From assembly GCA_044374195.1 (NCBI GenBank), contig JBILOY010000016.1, forward strand, positions 1 to 50,773: a DNA stretch of 50,773 bases, read 5' to 3'. Position numbers and translations under genes: made by a program. Under the pieces are notes generated by a model. It saw only the letters and a program-made list of their open reading frames with translations, ran no database searches and was not told the origin of the DNA. Origin of the DNA: CAIKZY01 sp044374195. GTDB lineage: Bacteria > Actinomycetota > Actinomycetes > S36-B12. Numbering within the stretch: the stretch's first letter is position 1; every line of letters starts with the position of its first letter. This document shows positions 24,325 to 31,832 of the stretch, piece after piece.

Positions 24325-26898
24325 GTGAGGCTCACCGCTCGTCTGCGACGTCGCAAGGCGGTCATTGCCACGGTCGTGATCCTCGGAATCCTCGCTTTGA
24401 TTGCGGTTGTTGCCTCACTGCGCTCATCTGGTTCACCCGTGACGCCGGAGGCGCTGACACTCGATGGCGCGCGCACGTCGTCCTCGGATCCAACGCCGGT
24501 CCGTCTCGAGGCCGATCTCTATCTCCCGCCGAGTGAGGGAACTGACGCCTCGGGAAGCGCGGGGAGTACCTCGCCGGCAGTCCTTCTGGCCCATGGTTTC
24601 GGCGGCAGCAAGAAGTCAGTGGCCACGCAGGCCGAAGCTTTTGCCGCAGCCGGTTTTGTTGTGCTCGCGTATTCGGCACGAGGCTTCGGCGCTTCAACCG
24701 GCTCCATCTCGATGAATGCGCCGCAGTTCGAGGTCGCAGATGCCTCTCGGCTACTGGATTACCTCGCCACTCGACCCGAGGTCGCTTCCGATGCCGCTGG
24801 AGATCCGCGAGTCGGAGTTGCCGGTGGTTCGTACGGCGGCGCACTCGCTCTGATGGCCGCGGGCTACGACCCGCGCGTTGACGCGATCGCCGCAGACATC
24901 ACATGGAACAGCCTTGAGAACTCACTGTTCGGTCAGTCTCTGATCGGCGACGGCGCCCGCATGCAGGGTGCCTATAAGTCCTTGTGGTCAGGGTTGTTCT
25001 TCAGCGTCGGACAATCGGCACCGGGTGCACCGGTTACCGAATGCGGTCGGTTCACCACCGAATGGTGCGCGGCATACACGCTCGCGGCTGTGAACGGCAC
25101 CGTCGATACCGCCGGCGCAATGCTGATGCAGGTCTCGTCACCGTCGAGCATCACTGACCGAATCACGGTGCCCACGCTTCTTGGTGGCGGGCAAGCCGAC
25201 TCGCTCTTCCCCCTCAACCAGGTCAATGCGAACGCGACCCAGATTCTCGCGGCACATCCCACGACCCCGGTGAAAGTCGTGTGGCATGCAGGTGGCCACG
25301 ACGGCGGCCTGGCTTCCTCGGAATCCGTAAGCGAGCAACTTCAGGAGTTGACCACCAACTGGTTCACCGCGCATCTCGCCGCGGGCACGAGCATCGATGA
25401 CTCATTCCTCTACTCGGTAGCGGAGGGCTCAGCTCTCAGTGACCGCGCCGCCGGCACTTTCGAGGTGCAGAGCACTCCTGATTACCCCGGCGTAGACGGC
25501 AGCACCAGCAGCTCGATCAACCTCGCAGGGCCGAAGCAACAGATCCTGGCGCCCGCCGGCGGTATTCCTGCAGCAATCTCCTCCGTCCCCGGGCTCGGAG
25601 CAATCGGCTCACTCCTCAGTCAGGTCAGCGGCAGCGCAGATCGCGGGCTCGGGCAGCAGATGGCGACATTCGTGTCAGATCCACTACAGGCACCGATGAG
25701 CATCGTGGGGGCTCCCCGAGCTCGAGTCGAGATCTCAAGCGATCGCCCCATCGAAGGTGCGACCGTGTTCGCTGCCCTGCGAATCGTGGATGACCAAGGC
25801 CGAGTGCGATTACCTGCCGGCCTGGTCGCTCCCATTCGTATCTCCATGCTGGACTCTTCACCTGTGGCCCTGGACATCGAGCTACCGGCGATCGTCACTG
25901 AAGTTCCGCCGGGTTCACGCCTCGCGTTGACCATCAACACGACCGATCAGGCCTACCGACTGCCCTCGGGCCCTGCCGTTTACACGGTCGCACTCGTCGA
26001 CGCGCCATTAGCAGTGCCATCAGTAGCCGGAACACCGATCGGGTCGACGTGGCCCGTGTGGGCGTGGCCGCTTATCGGTGTGGCCTTCCTCGTGTTCGTC
26101 GCCATCATCTTGCTGCTGACACGCCCTCGCCGTCACTCGGCAGCCATCGACTCGAACGGTGTTCTGGCTGAGCCGGTCGTTGTCACCGGACTCGTCAAGG
26201 AGTACCCCGGTGGCGTACGAGCCGTCGACGGCGTTGACTTCACTGTGCCGAGCGGGATTGTGCTGGGCCTGCTCGGCCCGAACGGCGCAGGCAAGAGCAC
26301 GACGATGCGCATGATGATGGGCCTCATTACGCCGACCGCAGGTGAAGTGCGCGTGTTCGGTGAACTGATCACCCCGGGCTCTCCCACGCTGTCGCGTGTC
26401 GGCTGTTTCATCGAAGGGCCGGGGGTGCTCCCCCATCTGACGGGCCGCCAGAATCTGGACCTCTTCTGGCGAGCGTCGGGTCGATCGGGTGATGCACGCA
26501 TGGACGAGGTACTCGAGATCGCCGGACTGGGATCCGCGATCGACCGACGGGTCCGCACCTACAGCCAGGGCATGCGCCAGCGAGTGGGCATTGCTCAAGC
26601 AATGCTCGGCATGCCTGACCTGTTGCTTCTCGATGAACCGACAAACGGCCTCGACCCGCCCCAGATCAAGGAGATGCGGGAGGTGATGAAGGCGTATGCA
26701 CAAGACGGCCGAACCGTAATCGTCTCGTCGCACCTTCTCAGCGAGGTCGAGCAGACCTGCAGCGATGTGGTGGTGATGGGTGCGGGCAAGGTCATTGCCC
26801 AAGGCAGCGTTGATGGACTGCTGCGGGAGCATCACGGTCGACGACTCGAAGACGTCTTCTTGGATCTCGTAGGCGAAGGACATGAGGTGGCCACATGA
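24325..26898 (+). CDS. fused extracytoplasmic alpha/beta hydrolase and ABC transporter ATPase
   Basis: One 857-residue protein combining two functions. An N-terminal signal anchor (13-35) is followed by an alpha/beta hydrolase similar to X-Pro dipeptidyl peptidase/CocE enzymes (VLLAHGFGGSK, nucleophile Ser169 in GGSYGG, a late His in WHAGGHDGG) and a beta-rich domain (about 380-570). A second membrane helix (about 576-598) leads into a complete ABC ATPase: Walker A GPNGAGKST (651-659), signature YSQGMRQR, Walker B LLLLDEP, H-loop SSHLLSE. The predicted topology puts the hydrolase outside and the ATPase inside, so the fusion makes sense. The start is GTG after AAGGTGA. The permease gene overlaps by four bases. 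Similar fusions occur in actinobacteria; the substrate is unknown. Confidence 0.9.
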   Translation: MRLTARLRRRKAVIATVVILGILALIAVVASLRSSGSPVTPEALTLDGARTSSSDPTPVRLEADLYLPPSEGTDASGSAGSTSPAVLLAHGFGGSKKSVATQAEAFAAAGFVVLAYSARGFGASTGSISMNAPQFEVADASRLLDYLATRPEVASDAAGDPRVGVAGGSYGGALALMAAGYDPRVDAIAADITWNSLENSLFGQSLIGDGARMQGAYKSLWSGLFFSVGQSAPGAPVTECGRFTTEWCAAYTLAAVNGTVDTAGAMLMQVSSPSSITDRITVPTLLGGGQADSLFPLNQVNANATQILAAHPTTPVKVVWHAGGHDGGLASSESVSEQLQELTTNWFTAHLAAGTSIDDSFLYSVAEGSALSDRAAGTFEVQSTPDYPGVDGSTSSSINLAGPKQQILAPAGGIPAAISSVPGLGAIGSLLSQVSGSADRGLGQQMATFVSDPLQAPMSIVGAPRARVEISSDRPIEGATVFAALRIVDDQGRVRLPAGLVAPIRISMLDSSPVALDIELPAIVTEVPPGSRLALTINTTDQAYRLPSGPAVYTVALVDAPLAVPSVAGTPIGSTWPVWAWPLIGVAFLVFVAIILLLTRPRRHSAAIDSNGVLAEPVVVTGLVKEYPGGVRAVDGVDFTVPSGIVLGLLGPNGAGKSTTMRMMMGLITPTAGEVRVFGELITPGSPTLSRVGCFIEGPGVLPHLTGRQNLDLFWRASGRSGDARMDEVLEIAGLGSAIDRRVRTYSQGMRQRVGIAQAMLGMPDLLLLDEPTNGLDPPQIKEMREVMKAYAQDGRTVIVSSHLLSEVEQTCSDVVVMGAGKVIAQGSVDGLLREHHGRRLEDVFLDLVGEGHEVAT

Positions 26899-27785
26899 TC
26901 GAGACCACGAGAGATGACACGGCTGCGCGACCTGCCCAGCCGGACTACAAGCCGCGCCGCACCCTGACCGTGCGCGTGGAGTTTGTACGACAACTGCGCA
27001 GACGCCGCACCATCATCGCGTTCGCTGTCGGAATCGTGCTCCCGCTCATCGTGGTCGCGGCAGTCAAGTTCGGTCCTGACGGCGGATCCGGTGGCGGCGG
27101 CTTCGGCGATGGCGACCTCGACCTCGTAGGCCTAGCCACGGCCGGCGCATGGAATTTCAGCCTCACCATGTTGTTCTTCGGCGCTAGCTTCCTGCTGATG
27201 ATTATCGCAGCGATGTTTCTGGGCGATAGCGTCGCCAGCGAAGCTTCATGGTCGACATTGCGCTACCTGCTCGCAGCTCCGGTGCCGAGGCGAAGGCTGC
27301 TGCGCGCGAAGGCAATCGTCGGACTACTGCTAACCGCGATCACGCTTCTCATCTTGGTGGGCGCCTCGTGGATCATCGGAGCCGTGGCGTTCGGGACAAC
27401 CCCGCTCGTGAGCCCGCTCGGAGGGTCCTTCGACGTCACCGAATCCTGGGCGAGACTTGCGATAGTGGCGGGCTACATGTTTATCGTGCTGCTGATACCT
27501 GCCGGCCTTGCTTTCCTGATGAGCGTGCTCACCGACGTGCCTCTCGGCGCTGTTGGAGCAGCAGTCGTCATCATCATCGTGCTCAACATTCTCGATGCGA
27601 TCGAGGCTCTCGGCTCAATACGTGACTTCCTGCCAGGCGAATACGCCAACGCCTGGGTAGGGGCACTGAACTCCACCATCAACTGGGAGACCATGGCGAA
27701 AGGCACCGCCTACAGCCTGGTGCTCTTCGGCATCTTCGTACTCATTGCCACCCTGCGATTCGATCGCAAGGACATCACCAGCTAA
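26895..27785 (+). CDS. ABC transporter permease (ABC-2 type)
   Basis: A 296-residue membrane protein with about six hydrophobic segments (around 39-58, 83-110, 133-158, 189-215, 217-240, 268-288). Its first helix is preceded by a basic stretch, and EASWSTLRYLLAAPVPRRRLLRAK is typical of ABC-2 exporter permeases. A Gly/Asp-rich loop (GPDGGSGGGGFGDGD) follows the first helix. It is coupled (ATGA overlap) to the fusion ATPase, so the pair forms a complete exporter half-pair, probably a dimer in the membrane. The exported molecule is not evident. Confidence 0.88.
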   Translation: MIETTRDDTAARPAQPDYKPRRTLTVRVEFVRQLRRRRTIIAFAVGIVLPLIVVAAVKFGPDGGSGGGGFGDGDLDLVGLATAGAWNFSLTMLFFGASFLLMIIAAMFLGDSVASEASWSTLRYLLAAPVPRRRLLRAKAIVGLLLTAITLLILVGASWIIGAVAFGTTPLVSPLGGSFDVTESWARLAIVAGYMFIVLLIPAGLAFLMSVLTDVPLGAVGAAVVIIIVLNILDAIEALGSIRDFLPGEYANAWVGALNSTINWETMAKGTAYSLVLFGIFVLIATLRFDRKDITS

Positions 27786-27866
27786 CGCCGCGAAGCGTCT
27801 GAACGAAAGCCACAGTCGTTCATTCCCCTGAGTTCGCATGAGCTGAATCGGATGACCTTCGCGGCG
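27786..27866 (+). repeat. 10-bp inverted repeat enclosing smaller hairpins
   Basis: CGCCGCGAAG (27786-27795), starting at the first base after the permease stop, is a perfect inverted copy of CTTCGCGGCG (27857-27866), followed by AAAA. Inside, GAACGA pairs with TCGTTC. It may be a 3'-end structure protecting or ending the exporter transcript, or a small RNA. The rest of the gap to 28036 shows nothing clear. Confidence 0.5.
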
Positions 27867-28036
27867 AAAAGTTCGATCGGTGTTCAAGAAGAAGGCCAAC
27901 GCTTCGAACACGCTCCGAGGTGTGCGAATTCTTGGGGTGTATTCTTGAGCAAACAACTCCATGCGTCTGTGCCCAATACCGCTTCATCGGTATCGCAGAG
28001 TCACACGAATGACCTCATCTACATGACGGAGAACTC

Positions 28037-29230
28037 ATGAAGAAGCATGTTGCGCTGGGAGTCAGCGGACTCGCCGCCTTGACACTCGTGGCCACCGGCT
28101 GTGCCGGAAGCTCAGCCTCGTCCGAGGCGTCAAGCGCTGCTGCGAGCGAGTCAGCCGCAACATCGACAGATGGCGGCATGGTCTCCACGCCTGAGTGCGG
28201 CGGCATCATCGCAGTCATGGTTCCTCTCACCGGCGGAGATGCTTCGATCGGTCAGGAGCAGCTCAACTTCGCCAAGCTCGCTGTCGATGACTTCAACTCG
28301 GCAAATAGCGGGATGTACACCATTGTCGAGTCAGACACGAAGCTAGATGCAGCTCAGGCCGCCACCGACTCAGCGGCGCTCGCATCAAATAGCGCCGTCA
28401 TCGGCGTGGTTGGCCCGGCTTCCTCGCAGGAAGTCACCGCCGTTGGCCCGACCTTCAAGGAGGCGAGCATGGGGTATGTCTCTGCTTCGGCCACCAACCC
28501 GGATCTGACCAATGGCAGCAACCCCGGCTTCTTCCGTGTCGTGCCCACCGACGCGGTCCAGGGCCCGACCGATGCTGCGTTCATTGCCTCAACTCTGGGT
28601 GCGAAGAACGTAGTCATCATCGAAGAGGAGACCGAGTACGGAAAGGGACTGTCAACCTCTGCTTCTCAGGCACTCACAGCTGACGGCGTAAACGTGACCA
28701 GCATCCCGGTGGCTGAGAGCAAGAAGTCGTACGACGACGTCATCGCCAAGATTCCCGACAACACCGACGTGGTGTTCGTAACCTTCCAGGTCGCCGCCAA
28801 GTCACAGCAGGTCGCTGAGGGCCTGACGAAGGCAGGCAAGAAGGCCGTGGTGTTCGGTTCAGACGGCTCTTACGCACCTGAGTTCAAGACGCCAGGTGCC
28901 TACGTCTCTGCGTTCGCTCCCGACGTCACCGGCATCCCGGCCGCTGCCTCGGTCGTTGAGGCCTACACCGCCGCGTACGGCACCTTCGGCACCTTCGGGC
29001 CGCCGGCCTACGTTGCTGCACAGACGATCCTGCAGGCCGCCCAGCGCGCGTGCAAGGCGTCCGGCGCCTCAGCCGATCGCGCTGGCGTGCTCGGCGAGCT
29101 CCCCAACACGAACATCGTCGATTCGATTCTTGGTCGCAACATCACGTTTAACTCCCAGGGCGATGTCGACGGAGCACAGTTCTACATCTTCAAGCTCGAT
29201 GACGCCGGGATGCCGGTGATGGCGCAATAG
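28037..29230 (+). CDS. branched-chain amino acid type substrate-binding lipoprotein (LivK-like)
   Basis: Extracytoplasmic solute receptor of type I fold, 397 residues. The signal ends with the lipobox VATGC (Cys22), followed by a Ser/Ala/Glu linker (24-46). The mature domain starts IIAVMVPLTGGDASIGQEQL, the characteristic opening of Leu/Ile/Val receptors, and has GVVGPASSQE and a hinge region VVFGSDGSY. No permease or ATPase for a Liv-type transporter is adjacent; the nearest ABC genes are an exporter. It could serve a transporter elsewhere or act as a sensor. Ligand unknown. Confidence 0.88.
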   Translation: MKKHVALGVSGLAALTLVATGCAGSSASSEASSAAASESAATSTDGGMVSTPECGGIIAVMVPLTGGDASIGQEQLNFAKLAVDDFNSANSGMYTIVESDTKLDAAQAATDSAALASNSAVIGVVGPASSQEVTAVGPTFKEASMGYVSASATNPDLTNGSNPGFFRVVPTDAVQGPTDAAFIASTLGAKNVVIIEEETEYGKGLSTSASQALTADGVNVTSIPVAESKKSYDDVIAKIPDNTDVVFVTFQVAAKSQQVAEGLTKAGKKAVVFGSDGSYAPEFKTPGAYVSAFAPDVTGIPAAASVVEAYTAAYGTFGTFGPPAYVAAQTILQAAQRACKASGASADRAGVLGELPNTNIVDSILGRNITFNSQGDVDGAQFYIFKLDDAGMPVMAQ

Positions 29231-29389
29231 CCACCTCTGGAGCGTGCCGCGAGCGTGACGATGACCGGATCTCCGTTCCGCCCCCGAGAAGTCCGCGTCT
29301 CGATTCGCCCACCCGCGCAGTGAGCGCCGTTTAGACTCCAGTCATGTTCTCTAGGGATTCGAGGACGCTGGCTCGCTGATCGGAGAAGA

Positions 29390-31267
29390 TTGAGTACTCA
29401 CATTTTGCCAACCCTGCGAGGGCTGGCCGTTGTCTCAGCGATGGCACTCATCCTTGCCGGCTGCGGGTCGAGCACATCCGAGTCGGCAGGGGCTCTGAAC
29501 CAGCAGCCTCTGGGGGCAGTAGAACCGGCAAACCCCCAAGCGGGATACCCATTGCCCGACTGCACCGGACTCGATCCCGCGTCGTGTTCCTACGACGGCT
29601 TCGATCCCAATGTCGACGGATTCGGCTTCGAGAATTGGGGAGAGGTGGGCAACCTCGGTGCGACCGAATTGATTGCACTCTTCGGCCGCAAGAAGGTGTG
29701 TGCGAGCGGTAGTGGCAGCACCTGCGTCCTCTTCCCGGCCGCTCGCCAATTTGCAGCCCAGGTTAACGAGGCCATGGCAGGCGGCCACTGCGAAGGAATG
29801 GCCGTGATGGCCGCTCGACTTTTCCTCGGATATGACAATCTCGCGGACCTCGATCCCGCAGCGACTTCAACTTTCGAGCTGGCTCGCGAAACTCCCGCTG
29901 TTTCACAGGCGATTGAGACGTGGTGGGCCACCCAGATGCTGCCACCCGTTCAGCGGGCCTTTCAGGAGTACCAGACGTACCAGCCTTCCGAGCTCGCTGC
30001 GGCGCTCGCCGACGGGCTCGCTCGAGGCGTTGGCTTCACGATGGGCATCTACTCCGACGCGGGCGCCCACGCCATCACTCCGATCGGAGTCACCGAGCTC
30101 GAAGGCAAGCTCGCAGTGTCGGTCTATGACAACAACTTCCCGGGCACCGTTCAGCGGATCATCATCGATCCAGAAGCGGAAAGCTGGAGCTATGCCATGG
30201 GCTCTACCAATCCCGAGGAGGCTGCCGCTGTCTGGGAGGGTGGACAGGGCACCATCGAGCTCACACCCATGGAGAGCCGGGCCCTGCCAGGAGAGTCTCC
30301 GTTCACCGATGAGGTAGCCAAGGGCACCGCGGGCAACAAGACATCACAACTGCTCGTGACCTCCCCTGACCCGAGTACGCGTCTTGGCCTCCAGTTGGCT
30401 ATTGGCGGCACCACGTACGACCTCAGTGACCCCACCACCGACCTCCCCGATGGAGTCATCGCTCGATCCACTCTCGGCTCGGTGCTCGCAGGCAAGGGCC
30501 TTGCCGTGTCGGTGGATCGCACCAAGGTAGGTGCGTTCACAGCTGCGCTCTCAACTCCCGACGCCCAGGCCGGCACGGTGCCGGTCACGATGTCTATCGA
30601 TGATCCCGGCAGCCCGCGAGTCACCCTTCGAGGTGTCGTCGACCAAGGAACAGGAATGTCGGCCTCCTTCCGTGTCGGCAAAGGCGGCCGAGTCACGGTC
30701 GACCCCGCCGAAATCGGCGGTGCGGAGGTCAATGTCTCCAACGGCCTCATCAGCGCGGACTTCGACCTGCCCGATGGCGTCGACATGAGTGTCGGTGCTC
30801 GCGACGGTGACGGCGTGGCCGAAATCGAGTACTTCGATGAGGATGGCAACACCATCGGCGCCTACGAGGTCGAATACGAGACTGCGGATGGCACCGTGGT
30901 CGACATCGTCGCTGACTTCGATGAGCAGTCCGGAGATTTCGATGTGACCGAAGAAGCTGCCGAAGCCGAAGACGTAGATCCCGCCCTGCTGACAGCCTTG
31001 GAAGACGACCTCGTCGACGAGGGCGAGACCGCTTCGGGCAACGACAGTGGCACCGCCGCGGACGATGAGGGCACCGGCCAGGACTCCGCAGGTGATTCGG
31101 GTGACAGTGGCACGGATGGCTCCGCCGATAGCGGTGCGGACAACAACTCGAGTGAAGGCGACAACGCCGGCGGAGCGAACGACTCAGCTGGAAGCGGCTC
31201 GACCAACGATGAACCAATCGCTGAAGAGGAGCCTGCTCCAGACCCCGGCAGCGGAGAGGCTGAGTAG
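29390..31267 (+). CDS. lipoprotein with predicted papain-like cysteine protease domain and acidic tail
   Basis: A 625-residue exported protein. The lipobox ILAGC (Cys25) anchors it. Residues about 50-270 hold conserved-looking motifs GGHCEGMAVMAARLF (Cys134), SDAGAHAITPIGV (His227) and VYDNNFPG (Asp247/Asn248). The order Cys-His-Asp/Asn fits a papain or transglutaminase-like fold; this is inference from motif order, not a recognised family. After a middle beta-rich region comes an acidic stretch, then a low-complexity tail of Asp, Glu, Ser, Gly and Ala (about 545-625) that may project into the wall. The start is TTG with GGAG upstream. The bufferin locus follows 155 bp later. Confidence 0.72.
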   Translation: MSTHILPTLRGLAVVSAMALILAGCGSSTSESAGALNQQPLGAVEPANPQAGYPLPDCTGLDPASCSYDGFDPNVDGFGFENWGEVGNLGATELIALFGRKKVCASGSGSTCVLFPAARQFAAQVNEAMAGGHCEGMAVMAARLFLGYDNLADLDPAATSTFELARETPAVSQAIETWWATQMLPPVQRAFQEYQTYQPSELAAALADGLARGVGFTMGIYSDAGAHAITPIGVTELEGKLAVSVYDNNFPGTVQRIIIDPEAESWSYAMGSTNPEEAAAVWEGGQGTIELTPMESRALPGESPFTDEVAKGTAGNKTSQLLVTSPDPSTRLGLQLAIGGTTYDLSDPTTDLPDGVIARSTLGSVLAGKGLAVSVDRTKVGAFTAALSTPDAQAGTVPVTMSIDDPGSPRVTLRGVVDQGTGMSASFRVGKGGRVTVDPAEIGGAEVNVSNGLISADFDLPDGVDMSVGARDGDGVAEIEYFDEDGNTIGAYEVEYETADGTVVDIVADFDEQSGDFDVTEEAAEAEDVDPALLTALEDDLVDEGETASGNDSGTAADDEGTGQDSAGDSGDSGTDGSADSGADNNSSEGDNAGGANDSAGSGSTNDEPIAEEEPAPDPGSGEAE

Positions 31268-31304
31268 AAAACTTCGAATCGAGAGATCGACGCATCTCAT
31301 CGCG

Positions 31305-31321
31305 GCGACTCGCGGAGTCGC
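31305..31321. repeat. short hairpin between the papain-like gene and bufA
   Basis: GCGACTC (31305-31311) pairs with GAGTCGC (31315-31321) around a three-base loop. No T-tract follows, so it is either a weak terminator or part of the bufA leader. Confidence 0.35.
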
Positions 31322-31422
31322 AGGGTGACCGCAAGGAAGCGCACTAACATTGAGCGATCACCTGTTGGAGGCATTGGCCTGCGTTACCTAGCCAGTCGCC
31401 TCCCGCTAAGAAGGGCCTAGCC

Positions 31423-31803
31423 GTGAAGATCTCGAAGTCCATGACACTGCTCATCGCCTCCGTGGCCATCGCGGCGCCGCTTTCCGCTTGCTCGACTAGT
31501 ACGGCGGCGAGCAGTGCCAGCCCCGAAGCTTCGGGAACAACCCCTGCGAGTCCGACCGCTGCGACGCCATCACCATCAGGGGCTGCTGCCCTCGGGGTTA
31601 AAGGCGCTGGGCCCATGGAGAAGTGCTTCGGCGTTGCGAAGGCCGGTCGGAATGATTGCGCCTCGTTGTCGGGCTCGCATTCATGCGCCGGTCAGGCAAA
31701 AGCCGACAATGCACCAGAGGACTGGACGTACATTGCCAAGGGAACCTGCCTCGACATTGGCGGAATGACCGGTGAGATGGCGAAGAAGAAGTTGGCGAAG
31801 TAG
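31423..31803 (+). CDS. bufferin-type RiPP precursor (DUF2282, BufA-like) with lipobox
   Basis: A 126-residue precursor of the DUF2282 family, whose members (bufferins) become copper-binding peptides after cysteine modification by an MNIO enzyme. The core motif is clear: MEKCFGVAKAGRNDCA, then HSCAGQAKADNAPEDW and KGTC, giving core cysteines Cys68, Cys79, Cys88 and Cys109. The N terminus is a signal ending PLSAC (lipobox, Cys23), followed by a Ser/Ala/Thr/Pro linker (24-57). Bufferins described so far mostly have ordinary signal peptides, so a lipid-anchored form is unusual. The start is GTG after AAGAAGG. The maturase gene follows 29 bp later. Confidence 0.85.
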   Translation: MKISKSMTLLIASVAIAAPLSACSTSTAASSASPEASGTTPASPTAATPSPSGAAALGVKGAGPMEKCFGVAKAGRNDCASLSGSHSCAGQAKADNAPEDWTYIAKGTCLDIGGMTGEMAKKKLAK

Positions 31804-31832
31804 CTCCACCAGCCCAATACGGAATCCGACCA

